Of a stretch of DNA of 40,969 nt, positions 11,045-22,017 are shown one piece after another; within the stretch, counting starts at the first letter, position 1; each line of letters opens with the position of its first letter. A model generated the notes under the pieces. The model had not been told where the DNA came from. It ran no database searches and saw only the letters and a program-made list of their open reading frames with translations. A program made the translations under genes and the position numbers. This DNA is from Hymenopellis radicata (taxonomy: Eukaryota > Basidiomycota > Agaricomycetes > Agaricales > Physalacriaceae): contig JADNRX010000460.1 of assembly GCA_015501595.1 (NCBI GenBank), positions 1-40,969 of the forward strand, given 5' to 3'.

Positions 11045-12444
11045 CTATTGACCTGCGTGAGGTCTCCAACTGCGAGGTTGACTGACTGTGGCGAATTGAA
11101 TGGCCGTGGTTACAGGGTTATTCACGGAAAGGTCACTATCCTCTGTCATAGCATCCCACAAGGATCCATAGACGAGCACGATAACGTGTGTTGCCATGGG
11201 GATAAAAACCTGAAAAGCATAAGTATGGCATGTCAAGGAAATCAATTCTCATACTGTACCCCAACGTAGGTTGCGATTTCCCCGAGGACGCTTGCGACAG
11301 CCTTGCCTGCACCGTATGTCTCGGCGGGGGCGGCAATAATCGCGAGGGCTATAATCATCTAGAAAGCAGACACTCTACAATAAACACTACTGCGAAACAG
11401 AGAGAAGCTCCTCACATTCACCGAGAAGTAGATAAAACCTGACTCAGCAAGGAGTCTCAGAATCCTCTCACTGACGGACCTGCGCCGCTTCGAATGAAAT
11501 AGTTTCCTCATTTCTGTGCGATGGCCCCTGCATTAGATCAGCCAAATGCCTCTGATAGAGCCTCAACGCACCAGCCAATGTATGCAATAATGCACGTCGA
11601 CGACAGATTGGAGAGTAGCGACAAACACCAGTTCACAAGCGCCTTTGTACCACATACACGGTCGAAGAAAGGCTCACGAGTGATGGCAATCTGTGACGCC
11701 TGACATATCAGCACAACAGGGATTGTACCTAGATAGTGCATATGAGCGAGAACCGTGTTGCTTGGGGAGGCCGAATGAGTCTAATACCTGTGAAGGCGAG
11801 CAAAGCGGCGCCGGGGCACACCAACATCCGTTTTGCAGCCAAATTATGCGAGGAGAGCTCCCAAGCGCGCCAAAATACAACTAAATCACACAGCACTACC
11901 TTCATAAGTTGGGGTGAATAGACGAAGGATACAGACCAGCGCTTGTGAACAGTGACACTCACTGAAACCAGCCAAAACCCGTTGCTAACCGCAAGCATTC
12001 CCCGTACACTTTTCTGCGCATTCAAATTCAACGCCTTCTCCGCAGGGGTTATTTTGCCCTCGTCACCCACAGCCTGCAGAAGGATGGCCCGTGTCTGAAT
12101 GAAAAACCAAGAAAGATCGATGGCATATACTAGAGACACGAGGGCAAACATGGCCGAAAAGATGAAGATCATTGGCGAACCACGTCGGCTAACGAGGGTG
12201 TATGAGTTTCCTTCAGCGAAATGTCGAGCCCTTTGCTTACCGCTTTCTTCTTGTTTGAACAGTGAGAAGGGCAACAAAACATGCCAGCACAACAGCTGAA
12301 AATCATAAACACCAAGACGCAGAAGGACGAATAGAATTGCGACGCACTCCAAGCAATACTCTCGACAATGACAGGAAGCCCGCCTACAAGGATCCATTCG
12401 CCTGTGCGGCGTAAATACCCTGCAGTGGTTGTCGTGTCAGACAT
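11045..12444 (-). CDS. Seven-helix membrane protein, Agaricomycete family (paralogue 2, apparently intact)
   Basis: Eight exons on the minus strand give 340 residues without stops: 12444-12348, 12295-12241, 12188-11963, 11899-11788, 11728-11572, 11527-11416, 11358-11260, 11209-11045. All introns are GT-AG and 44-63 bases. The ATG at 12444 lies in CCGCCATGTC. Seven hydrophobic segments are visible. Landmarks are ILVGGLPVIVESIAW (helix 1), LCDLVVFWRAW (helix 3), ALVNWCLSLLSNL (helix 5), RILRLLAESGFIYF (helix 6) and VFIPMATHVIVLVYGSLW (helix 7). The exon plan agrees with the gene at 4380-5861, which supports both models. The family is widespread and uncharacterised in Agaricomycetes. The topology resembles receptors, but no ligand or partner can be inferred from position. 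Confidence 0.75.
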
Positions 12445-13385
12445 GGCGGAAGAAGACAAGCTCTCGGGCGCTTATCGCAGACAGATAAACGAAAGCAGTG
12501 TTCATCATGATGGCAGAGTCGATAGTATCGGGTTGACGTGATTTCCGATACCGCTCATATTGCCCGCGGGCGAACGAGGGAAGCGCCAAAGGCGAAACCG
12601 AGCTCTAACTTCAACTGTTCCCATACCATGAGTTCTGATGCGTATGTGTTGTGTAGCAAGTCAGCCTCCGAATTCCCGAATAGGCGGAGTGCTACGAATC
12701 ACACTCCAAGGACGGATCCTCGGCAAACTGGATATAGACCAACTCATGATGGCCTGTATGCATCTTCTTCACTTCGTTCATTGATCGATCTTCTGACGGT
12801 TGGGGCAAGCACTGGCAGAACCCAAATAAGCCCTGTCCGTCTTCTCCAGCACAAACGGCGCACCTTTGTGATTCTCCCCTGGTTCAGCTGTCCTGGGCGA
12901 CAAGGGCAGATACGTAGGTGTGTAGAATGGACTACATACCGGTTTCCTATGTCGACGATATCTAAACCGTGCCAAGAATAGCAAGCAAGAGACCAACTGT
13001 ATTGATCATGATCATGATCTGGTCGAGTGGATATCTCGCCACTAGGCTAGCGCCTTAATCGATCTGTTCGTCGCTTCAGGTATCGGCGTCCATTCCCACT
13101 CCCAATACAAATCGTTACCAAATCAATTGCGAGCATCGCTGTACGAAACATCCATTTCGCGAAGGCACCCGAAGGCGGCATCATTACACATTGTGCGCAG
13201 CCCTCCGGAGTCTGCGACGTGCGTACCGCGCAAGAGGCGTGATATATTGCTGGGTAAAAACGGCCGTGCTGGCAATTCAGATAAATTTACGGAGGCCCCA
13301 ATGTCCAGTGAGCGTGCGCGTCTGCAGGATGGAGAGAGGACGTCGGGGGTCTAACGGTCATCGTGGTTTGGAACCAGGCTCAGCG
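12445..13385. other. Spacer, nothing recognised
   Basis: Between the start of the seven-helix gene and the second repeat copy. A small palindromic run (TGATCATGATCATGATC, near 13003) is the only notable structure; no gene is supported. Confidence 0.3.
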
Positions 13386-13738
13386 CGGGTGTGACAGAGT
13401 CAGGTGAGGTGACTGGCTCACAACTTCCATATGCTTCTTCCTTTTGCCACCACTGTTTTTATTGGAATACTTGCGTATCGCTTTTCAGCGCTCCATCCCG
13501 GACGAGCGCCATGGATATCTCTCTCTTGAACTTCTTGTTTGGCTTCTACGCGCCGTTCAGACTTGGTTCGGCCGACACTTATTTCTGAACAGTCTTTGAC
13601 GCCGCCTCCAACTAACATAGAAGTCGCAGCTTCTCGGGATTCATTTCGAAATTTAGGCCTATGTCCGTCCCGCTTATCTCAGCCCTCATGCTCTCTACTA
13701 GGACGTATATCTCGGTTAAATGGCAAGGCCGAAACGAG
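13386..13738 (+). repeat. Dispersed repeat, second copy, piece 1
   Basis: Matches 3297 to about 3665 in order and orientation. It begins CGGGTGTGACAGAGTCAGG and includes GGCTTCTACGCGCCGTT and TTTCTGAACAGT. The match stops at CGAAACGAG (13730-13738), where a 4.7-kb insertion starts. The repeat resumes at 18443 with the same nine bases. Confidence 0.65.
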
Positions 13739-13754
13739 GGGCACAGGTATTTTA

Positions 13755-13862
13755 CCGTGTAGCTGGCCGTGTGGCCGTGTGGCCGTGGACGTGTTGGACG
13801 TGTGCAGGGCCGTGTTGGCCGTGTGGAAGGGACGGTCAGTGGCTGTGTGGACGTGTAGACCT
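13755..13862 (+). repeat. GTG-rich short tandem array, left subterminal
   Basis: Irregular repeats of GGCCGTGTGG and GGACGTGT units. The same units recur at 18035-18190 and 18355-18430, near the other end of the proposed 4.7-kb element. Confidence 0.7.
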
Positions 13863-15199
13863 CACTCGTAACGCCGTGACCATCAAGCAATAACACTGTG
13901 ACATCGAGCAGTAACGGTGTGACGGGGCGAAGCTCTTGGAGGGTCTCTGTGTCGTCGTTGGCGTATAAGTGCAGTCATAAGTGGCGCAGAATCTTATCGG
14001 AACCAACCGAATCAAGGTTACGGCAAGAAGCGCTGCCGCTATATACGTAAGTGCGGCCATTAGGCGTTCGACGCGTCTTGAAATCACCACCTCTATCCGC
14101 ACTTCCTTCAATTAATAAATTGCTCTTTTCTAAATTACTTGACAGCGTAGTTTGGGCACAACCGCTTTGCAGAAGAGGAAGGTAATGATGTTCGGCGCTG
14201 TTCTTGTTCTTTGTCTGTCGCACGAAATGACTACTTTAGCAGGCGGTATGTTGGAGCTTTGGCGATAACGGTGCCGACAACCGCGGCGCGACGATATTGC
14301 CTTCTGAAGCTTGAAGACCCATCGGTATGGAGTACGACTACGATGAGGAGCACACCACTCGCCGCCGATCTTTCATCTGCCCCAGTTGCAGTGCGTGGTT
14401 GATCTGGGCTGGACTCGCAATAGCACAACTCTCTTCTGACGACGACGACCAGACCGCTGATGACGACGACGAGCAGCTGAGCGACGATGAGCAGTGCTGT
14501 CACATCAGTAAGTTCGGACCCGTCTGGTGGCGTCTGGCGGGGGTCACCGTCTGGTGCCGCATGGTCAACGCTAGTCTTGGCTTTGTGTGGGGGTCTTAGG
14601 GCGCGGTGGCTCGGAGTTTGAAAAGCAGCTCGGCCCGAGTAAAGCGACGGCAATGTCTTTGCTCAGATGGCTCTGTTAGTCTAATTTCGACGTTATTTGC
14701 GTGTCTATGGACTCCATTATCTGTGACTGGATTGATCTTAGTCTTACTGTTGCGTGCAAAGTCGAGAAACTCCGTGCAGCCCAACGTGACCTCGCAGTTC
14801 ATATTCATGCCGGAAAGGACATTATCTGTGTTCGCGGGACGTCGACGTACAGTAGGGCGTAGTTGGGCCTGAATAGCAGTATGTAAACGGGTACGGGAAT
14901 GCCGCGATGACCATGCAAGGATATTTGAAGGATATGGTTGATAGTGTACAGGACGGGCGTGGATGAGACGGAATTGCTGTGGTCGGTCGGCCTCATCAGA
15001 CTCCATCTCAATATTTGACGGCATCGAGAGTCAAAAAAAAACGCGTATTGCTATCAGATTACAGCGCGTACAGGTGTTTTCTGTGGCAGAGAAGAGTGTA
15101 CACAGCCACCAAAAGCTTTGCATCCATCTTGCCGTCGTGCCGTTTCAACTCCGCCATTTGAAATAGCCACCGCCCATTAAGGCCCCCCATCAAAGACCA

Positions 15200-15245
15200 G
15201 ACTTTATAATAGAAGGGAACGATTGTCTTCCCTTCGCCATAAAGT
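15200..15245. other. Stem-loop, two-part stem
   Basis: GACTTTAT...AGAAGGGA pairs with TCCCTTC...ATAAAGTC around a short loop (CGATTGT), with one internal bulge of three bases on each side. It has no tRNA features. It may be a small foldback or an element end. Confidence 0.5.
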
Positions 15246-16752
15246 CGGGTATCGAGACTAGGTCAACGCATGGTGCCATGCACATCATACCAACCAGACC
15301 GTTATGCAGCCAGACTTGGTACAGTCTGCCAGACACTGCCTAAAATTTTTTTCTCTGAAAGTCAATGTCCCGTCATAAACACTTCTTGTGTTGCTCCTCA
15401 GCTCCTTGACATGGTGCTCGAGGTTGTTTTTGTTTTCGCGACCCCAGAGCGGACGCGCTCGGTACCAAGGCACATGGTCTGTGCGCAGGCACGTAATTGA
15501 CCACGTGCATGTTGGATTTTCATTTTGTCCAAGTCCGATTCCCTCTTGCCTTCGTTCCATCACCACGTCCACGTCCTACATTCTCACCGTCGCCCCGTCC
15601 GCCCTCCATCCTCAAGCTACTCCTACGATGGCCTCGCAATTAAGGCCAACGTCACCAGCAACGACGTGAAGGCTAACTACCAGACAAACCCTACGTTCGG
15701 ACGCAAGCCATGATTACGAGGAGCAACAGCTAGGACAGCACGCCCGACTATGAGGACAGGATGTCCGCAGGTGGACTACAGCGGCGGCGCGGCGCGGCGT
15801 CTTTGCGAGTGGGGCCGGGAAACAATGTGGGTATCCGGAGAGGGACCGAGTGGGCGGATGCGGTGCATGCGGGTACATTTTGTTTGCTTGTCGTCTTTCT
15901 CTAATCCTGATTGCATTCCCCAGGCGCCGCCTTTGTAGGCAGGTCAATGATCGCTCATAACGCGCGAGATTTGGTTGGTGCCGACGAGCAGATGCCAACG
16001 CTAACGTTATAGAGGACGTGCTTTTACTGGGGATTAAAAGTGTGTCCACTCCCCGCTTTGCCGAACCTCGTTTTCACTTCGTATAGCGCTACCTCTCCTT
16101 CTGGAACGACAACATCTCCGATGCCATATGCGGCTGCATGCTCATCGAACTCTCTCCTCAAGCGAATCAGGACGTTTGCAGCCGTGCATTCGCCACCATA
16201 CCCGTATGACACTCGACTCCGGTGATCACTGATGAACTAAACTACACGACCGCTGCTACCGCGGTATGTCCACTGAACGTCTCAATATCTCAACTGCTAA
16301 TCGTCCTATCCTAGCATATGTGCCACACCTGGTGCGAGTTCGATGGAGGCGGAGAAGGCATGCCGGCCTGTAAGAATAGTCGGTATCCTATGGTTTGTGT
16401 ACGGCGCTCGGCACCGCATGAATGGATTGGTTGCAGATATACCCACTAGCTATATCTTCTAGCTACATCGTTGTATTAGATAGTCTAATCTACTTCATTT
16501 TTACTCCAACTGTTTCTATGATTCCACAGCTTTCCACAGTCACTAGAAATGGCAACGGGGTAAATATGTGGTCGAGGTGCCGCATGGTGTCGATCTGGTA
16601 CCGTATGGTTGGAGTGTCTGGCTGCGTATGGTTGATCGGAGGGACGTGCATAATTTATGCATGTCGTTTCTGGTGCCAGACGCGTCTGGTGAGCATGGTT
16701 GGTCTGGTGCCATGCCCACCAGACGGGTGGCTACTTACTGATGCAAGTTCAA

Positions 16753-17346
16753 CCTCAAGGACGTCACCCTTCGAATCGGCGGCTTGAAGAGCCCCCAACA
16801 TCATCTTCAACAACTGCGATATCGACTAAGACGTTAACTTGGCCGCTCACGATATCTTGTATGTTGTCCTCATTTACTCCTCGATCTCATCTAACTCTTT
16901 CGATAGCTGGAGCCACGGATAGGCTTGCCGCGCCGGTTCGAATATGTTCATGCAGTCCTGCATCTGCGATGAGTTCCTCAAGCGCTTCGCCGAGCGCACC
17001 AAGAACATCAAGGTCGGTGATCCCTTCGCTGAGCCTATCGACCAGGGCCCGCAGGTGTCGCAACAGCAATATAACCGCATCATGAGCTAATCCAGCCCGG
17101 CAAGGAGGATCGTGTTACCGTCCACCTTAGTAGTACGGAAGGATACTTCGTCTCGCCCCCAGGTTGACGACACTGGTGCGTACTATCTTCCGTTATCTTC
17201 TTTCTTTGTTCCTGACTTCGCAGTCTACAGTCTCATCGCTGCCGTGTTCTCGCAGAACATCAACCGCGCATTGGAGACGGCGCACAAGCTGAAGGCCAGT
17301 ACTGCCTGGGTCAACTGCGCGAGGCAGCTGTACTTTTGGCCAGAGT
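16753..17346 (+). pseudogene. Aldehyde dehydrogenase pseudogene (internal to C-terminal part)
   Basis: The plus strand keeps clear aldehyde dehydrogenase segments in order: KDVTLRIGGLKSPNIIFNN, then an intron with GTATGT...GATAG ends, then HG*ACRAGS around the catalytic Cys, then CDEFLKRFAERTKNIKVGDPF and IDQGPQVSQQQYNRIM, then a frame change to TEGYFVSP, and finally AAVFSQNINRALETAHKLK and WVNC. In the active enzyme the motif is GQxC; here the Gln codon is TAG. Other lesions are TAA after DID, a frameshift after NRIM, and loss of the segment between EGYFVSP and the last block. The 5' part of the gene is missing. NAD(P)-dependent aldehyde oxidation is the family role, but this copy cannot make it. 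It lies inside the proposed 4.7-kb element, so it may be captured host sequence. Confidence 0.85.
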
Positions 17347-18034
17347 AGCTATTGTTCGGCCGAGGTATTGACTGGTGTACTTTTATCCATTACACTGTCT
17401 CACCGAATAAACCACCCGAATCCCGCTGGCGCTCATCTTTGGCGCGACTCTACTTGATGAGTGATCGCTTCGTAGTTTCATGGGACGGCTATCCGATGGG
17501 CATCCATGCTGGCCCCGTGATTTTGGGTGAACTGACAGTGACGACAGGTGCATGTCATCAGAGTCAGAGTTAGCAACACTGATAGAGGCGTTCAGCCCAG
17601 CTAGAACTTCTTGCAGCCCTTCAACCCGTTCTTTGGTGCACGAAGCTGCGCCAGTCGAAGATGCACGTTAAACAGTCTACGAAGAACACGGAGAAGTAAA
17701 ACTACTGTTGTTTTCATCTAGGATATCAACTTGTCTACCTACCAGTACTTTATATACTCTGTGATGCGTTGTTTTTTAAGTTGTTGAGGGAATCTGTGTG
17801 TGCCGCGACCAGCGAGAAAGTCTCAGAGCGCGCGGTCAGACTTATTTATGGTATGCCACATCGAGAGGAGTTCTGACTCTGTGTAAGGAATTCTGGGATA
17901 GTTTTGTCATTGATATACAGCGCAAAACGACCCATCCCTGTTCATCACATCCTTCGCAATCAGCGACATAGGATGATGCAGGATGGCCGTGTCACTACCC
18001 TGTCACTCCATCATCACGCTAAAGTAACGCTACA

Positions 18035-18190
18035 GTGTCGACCGTGTATCGTCCCTGGACGTGGCCGTGTTGGCCGTGGAGCTTGGGCGTGTGGCAGTGT
18101 GGCAGTGGCCGTGTCTACCGTGTGGATGACCGTGGACGTGTAAAGGGTGGCAGTGTGACCGTGTTTACTACCGTGTTGAACGTGTACACG
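18035..18190 (+). repeat. GTG-rich short tandem array, right subterminal (inner)
   Basis: Runs of GTGGCAGTGTGGCAGTGGCC and GACCGTGGACGTGT units like those at 13755-13862. Confidence 0.65.
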
Positions 18191-18354
18191 GCCGCTCACG
18201 GCCATCCATCACATCTCCCGTTGAGTAGTTCTTGACTTCTAACACTCGCTGAGAACCTCTGGAAGGACGTATACATGTTATTCATGGCTGATTCTACATT
18301 GTACAAGGGGAGATAGCGACAAGAAGGATCAAAATGAGTGAGTTTAGGTGATTG

Positions 18355-18430
18355 GCCGTGTGGACCCTGCCCGTGTAGGACGTGTGGCAGTGCACGGCTA
18401 CCGTGTTGACCGTTGGACGTGCACGGTAAA
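18355..18430 (+). repeat. GTG-rich short tandem array, right subterminal (outer)
   Basis: GGCCGTGTGGACCC...GTAGGACGTGTGGCAGTG units immediately inside the right end of the proposed 4.7-kb element. Confidence 0.6.
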
Positions 18431-18442
18431 TTCTACCTGCCG

Positions 18443-18552
18443 CGAAACGAGTGGTACGAGTGTATCCTCCGCAGCCATTCCAATGGAGCGGTAACGAATA
18501 TATGCATTATTGACCAGCTTTTCTCATGCATAGTCAACCAGTACATGGATCA
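18443..18552 (+). repeat. Dispersed repeat, second copy, piece 2
   Basis: Resumes the match to the copy at 3654-3775. The strongest block is CAATGGAGCGGTAACGAATA, which corresponds to 3700-3722. It ends at CCAGTACATGGATCA, where the 2.1-kb element begins. Confidence 0.6.
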
Positions 18553-20672
18553 CATCAGTAAAACGTCGGGGTCTTCCCTAGCATCCCTGGCATCCCTCGC
18601 GGGAGGTCAGGGATGCCAGGGATGATGAAGATGTCAGAGACCCATGGTCCCTGATGGGTAGGGTCCCTTTCCACCGAGGGATGATGATGATCTCTGAGGG
18701 ATATTTAGCCATCCCTCAGATGTCTCTGATGTCTCCCTGCCATACATCCCTGGCATATCCACAGCGCACTCCGGCACCTCGATTCATTTTACGACGCCAC
18801 ACGTTTAGGAGACAATAAAAAATCAATTCATTTGCACTACACAACAAGTACAATACATAAACGCGCTGCTACATAGTTGGCCTACGGGCCGACGTAGACG
18901 TGCCACGGCGGTTGAGATTGTTTTCCTGGCACACAGCGGGCAGACAGAAACATGGATTGGTCTAGAAACTTGTTAGCGGGTGAAGGAAATGGGTTGGTCA
19001 CTGCGCACCTTCAATCTCACGCCAATTCGGCGCATGGAGAGTAGCCGTCTAGCCCGTCGTCGGCGATACTGCTTGTCGAGCAACGGCATGACTGAACAGG
19101 GTGAGGTTTCGCTCATGGCGCCTCGTTGTCGTCGTGGGTGATGCACTACTTGGTCGATGTCTAGTTGATCGTTGTCATTGCGGTCGTCCTTGCTTGTCCT
19201 CGTCTGCATTGTCCTCGCTTGGTCGGTGTCCTGGATAGTCTTTGTTCGCCGTCGTCGCCCTTGCTTGGTCATCGTCCTGCGTAGTCTTTGCTTGCCATCG
19301 TCGGCACAGTACCGCGTCCTGTATCGACATTAACATGCGTAATAGACCACAGAGCGCGCGTTCAACCTCAGCTGTGGCAAATCCAAGGAAAGCAAAATCT
19401 TCGAAAGGCAGTCAGCCAGCCGCAAAGACTATCTCACGCGTTTACGCACTTGGGCCGGGCATGGTCTTGACCTCAGTGATGGTACCGTATGACTCTAGGT
19501 CCTGTGGCGCGCGTTAGTCTACCAAGCAATCGAAGTCGACCATGAACTCCTAGACCCAGCGCAATATAAAATGGCGGCGTGGAAAAGTCGGCGGCGTCGA
19601 GTCCAGTTAGGTGAAGTAAATGTCCGACATGAAAGTGATGTTGAACGACGACTCACGAGTAGGAAACCAAAGAACCAGTCTAGCTGTTAAGACAGCAGAG
19701 CTGTCGACTCCGCCTCGTTCATCATTGTCATCATCTTGGAGGCGCCAGAGGGATAAGAAAGTCTGCGGGGGGAAAAATCGTTCAGCGAACTCGTCGACCA
19801 CGGCAGACGGAGACGAAATACTAGGGCGTGCCATGAGAACAGCGTCAAACAGGAGGATGAAAGCGAGTCGGGGAGGTGATGGTGGGAGGAAGGAAGCCTA
19901 CCCATCATTGTGTGCATCTGCTAAGTCGTGAGTCTGCGCCGTCCTCCGTGATAGCCATCGTCCTTGTAGTGATTACCGTCGTATATGGCCTTGCCGTCAT
20001 GCACAAGATGCATTGTGCTTGCACCCGTTGGCTGTGAGTATGTGTGGTCCGTCCGTAAAGAGCGTTGTGAGGAGAGCCTGAGGGGCGCCGTGGTGGTGAC
20101 GATAGCTCTAGGCTTGATGTAGGTACCAGAATAGGGCAAGAAAGACCCGCACCTTGACGATGCCGCCTGTCAGCAAACAGCGCGGCATCAGCTTGCTAAG
20201 TTCTCTAGCCCGTGGGATCGCCACCGTTGTCTGAGTTAGCAGCGCAATGGGAGTGGTTGGAGAGCGGCGGAGTCCGAATTATTTTTTCCTGCGTGATGCA
20301 AAGTCCAACATCACATGTGCGTGTGCCTGAAGGACTTGGAGATATTTTGGCAAATCTCGTCTGCCAGGCAGTGCCAGCCACGTCTCGCAAGAGTCAGTGC
20401 GCGTCTGCATCGTCGCGGAGATGAGGGCTCGATAACTCATACAACTCAGGTGACCAGTTTATAAGTATTCCTCGCAATAGTATATCTGGCAGCAACATGA
20501 ATGCTAGTACATGGTCTGCATATTTCCGAGAGACCTCGTTGTATTCAGAGAGCACCGGGGAAACTCATTCCAGGGCAGGGACTTACCAGAGATCTGATCA
20601 CAGGGCAGGGGATGCCAGGGATGTCGGGGCCGGGGATAAAGTTGCCGGGATGACCCCGATGTTTTACTGATG
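18553..20672. mobile_element. Non-autonomous DNA element with inverted termini, 2.1 kb
   Basis: The left end reads CATCAGTAAAACGTCGGGGT and the reversed right end CATCAGTAAAACATCGGGGT, 19 of 20 identical. Both ends then carry GCATCCCTGGCATCCC-type subterminal repeats in opposite orientation. It interrupts the dispersed repeat between CCAGTAC and CAGTGCGGAGTAG, which are contiguous in the copy at about 3768-3785. A clean target duplication is not visible (CAGTA and CAGTG are candidates). No transposase or other coding domain was recognised inside. Superfamily unassigned. Confidence 0.7.
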
Positions 20673-20763
20673 CAGTGCGGAGTAGTTATATGGAATGGCT
20701 CCCGGCAGTGTGGCGCAGGTGAATTTTTGTTTTCGGCTTCTTCGACATCGTTGCTTATGCTCA
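20673..20763 (+). repeat. Dispersed repeat, second copy, piece 3
   Basis: GTGCGGAGTAGTTATATGG, then GGCGCAGGTGAATTTTTGTT, then CGTTGCTTATGCTCAG match 3773-3872 in order. Confidence 0.65.
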
Positions 20764-21254
20764 GGAGTATATAGGAAAGGAGTAAAAGTAGAAGTGAGGA
20801 AGAAGAAGGCCGACAGTAAAAGTGGACCGTCGAAGTAAAAGTGGGATCACCGGCAATTGGCTGGCACACACTTGCCTCCCGCCATCATGACCCTTTGTGG
20901 CACATTCCATAGCCACCCGATGCGTCCAATGTTATCCTCTCTTGGACGTGTTATCAGGAGACCCCGGGCTTTCTCTGCCTTTATGTACCCGCGCGCCCGC
21001 CACAGGCAGGCGCACTTCCACCTGCTTGCTGTCCGATGCCACCAACACAGCAAGGAGGCGCACAAAGGCTGCGCGCGCACCGCCGCTTTCCCGTACGGGC
21101 CGTACCCGCACTTAGCCACCTGTTACGAGTTGGCGGACCCGGATGCAAGTCACACAAAACGCGGGCGCGACTGACGGCGGGACACCGTGGCATTGAACAA
21201 ATGATCACATACAAAGGAGGGCGGGTGGGTGAGTGGACGCGCGCCTCGAAGGCG
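20764..21254. other. Stretch splitting repeat pieces 3 and 4
   Basis: About 490 bases with no counterpart in the continuous copy, where only about 70 unrelated bases occupy the same place. It is either a third insertion or unequal decay. The only structure seen is short AGTAAAAGT repeats at 20783-20845. No gene was recognised. Confidence 0.4.
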
Positions 21255-21387
21255 GTGCGCGGAGTTGGAGCAGGAGCAGATCATAATGATGTAGCGTCTA
21301 ATGACAAAGATAGGTGAAGGCCGGCGTGGTCGTGTTCCGACCTGGATGCATGGCGGACACAAGTGGTTAGTGTGAAGGCTCTTTGAA
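21255..21387 (+). repeat. Dispersed repeat, second copy, piece 4
   Basis: GGAGCAGGAGCAGATCA.AA, then AATGACAAAGATAGGT, then GTGGTTAGTGTGAAGGCT match 3944-4045. Confidence 0.6.
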
Positions 21388-21498
21388 GGATTTACGGTCG
21401 GCGGGAACAACTCGGTTGAATTCTGATTTGATCGACATCGATCATGTGCTTATTGTCTCTCTGTTACGGTCAGCATCGCCACTCCCCAGCAACAACTC

Positions 21499-21980
21499 AT
21501 GGAAACCGCCTCACCTTGTCATGCGGAGCTGCCCGAAGATACATGTCGCGGTATCTTTCCGCTCAAAACGGAGCATGGTCTTTGTCATCGGTGTCGTGTA
21601 TTGGATGCTCTCAACGACCAGGCTGAGTATAGAGGCGTGGCCGTATGTCTTCTGGCTGTATGATGTTAGCATACTCCTCATTTTGTAGGCCCTTCCACAA
21701 TGTATGATGTGCAGTAACATCATTTGGGATGGCCATGCTACCCAGACTGTCTGTGCCGACTGTGTACTCATTCTTGATGGTAAGATTCCGCCTTCCGCCT
21801 TATCATTTTGTATTCACTGATCATCTCGAAGGTGTTGATGTTAATGGTCACTCCGCAGAGCAGGCAGGCACGGCAGAGCTACAGGCGCAAAGAGTTGTTT
21901 CTGCCTTCCATCGCAACCGGCCAGATGCATGGATGGTGAGGATGTTTGCGAAGGCGACTCAGAAACGTGGTGCTTTGTAG
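21499..21980 (+). CDS. Small Cys-rich (CxxC zinc-ribbon type) protein, 127 residues
   Basis: Three exons, 21499-21642, 21689-21779 and 21832-21980, give 127 residues with introns of 46 and 52 bases (GTATGT...GTAG; GTAAGA...GAAG). Paired cysteines are regularly placed: SPCHAELPEDTCRG, then GLCHRC (residues about 29-34), then LPQCMMC (about 51-57), then VCADC (about 71-75). They are probably two zinc-binding knuckles. The tail (AELQAQRVVSAFHRNRPDAW) is helical. The pattern resembles short N-terminal domains of Agaricomycete proteins, including some atypical kinases, from memory; no kinase domain follows here. It ends 38 bases from the stop codon of the convergent integrase-type gene. Function unknown; a nucleic-acid or protein adaptor is possible. 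Confidence 0.6.
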
Positions 21981-22017
21981 GTCAGAAAGTAGATATTGAT
22001 ATAACACATGTAATACT

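Larger units (their letters stand above)
13739..18442. mobile_element. Candidate Mutator-like element, 4.7 kb, with GTG-rich subterminal arrays
   Basis: It sits inside the dispersed repeat. Nine bases, CGAAACGAG, flank it on both sides (13730-13738 and 18443-18451). The ends are imperfect inverted repeats: left GGGCACAGG...TTTTACCGTG, right (reversed) CGGCAGGTAG..TTTACCGTG. Just inside both ends lie arrays of GGCCGTGTGGACGTG-like units. A 9-bp duplication with inverted ends and subterminal arrays fits a Mutator-like element. No transposase was recognised inside. It carries an aldehyde dehydrogenase pseudogene (16753-17346) and a stem-loop (15200-15245). Boundaries rest on the comparison with 3654-3700 and on short matches, so they are probable rather than certain. 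Confidence 0.55.

Noticed and set aside
14207..14660. Overlapping open frames on both strands with acidic runs (DDDDQTADDDDEQ).
   Set aside because: Low-complexity repeats, no start context, splice structure or family match; inside the proposed 4.7-kb element.
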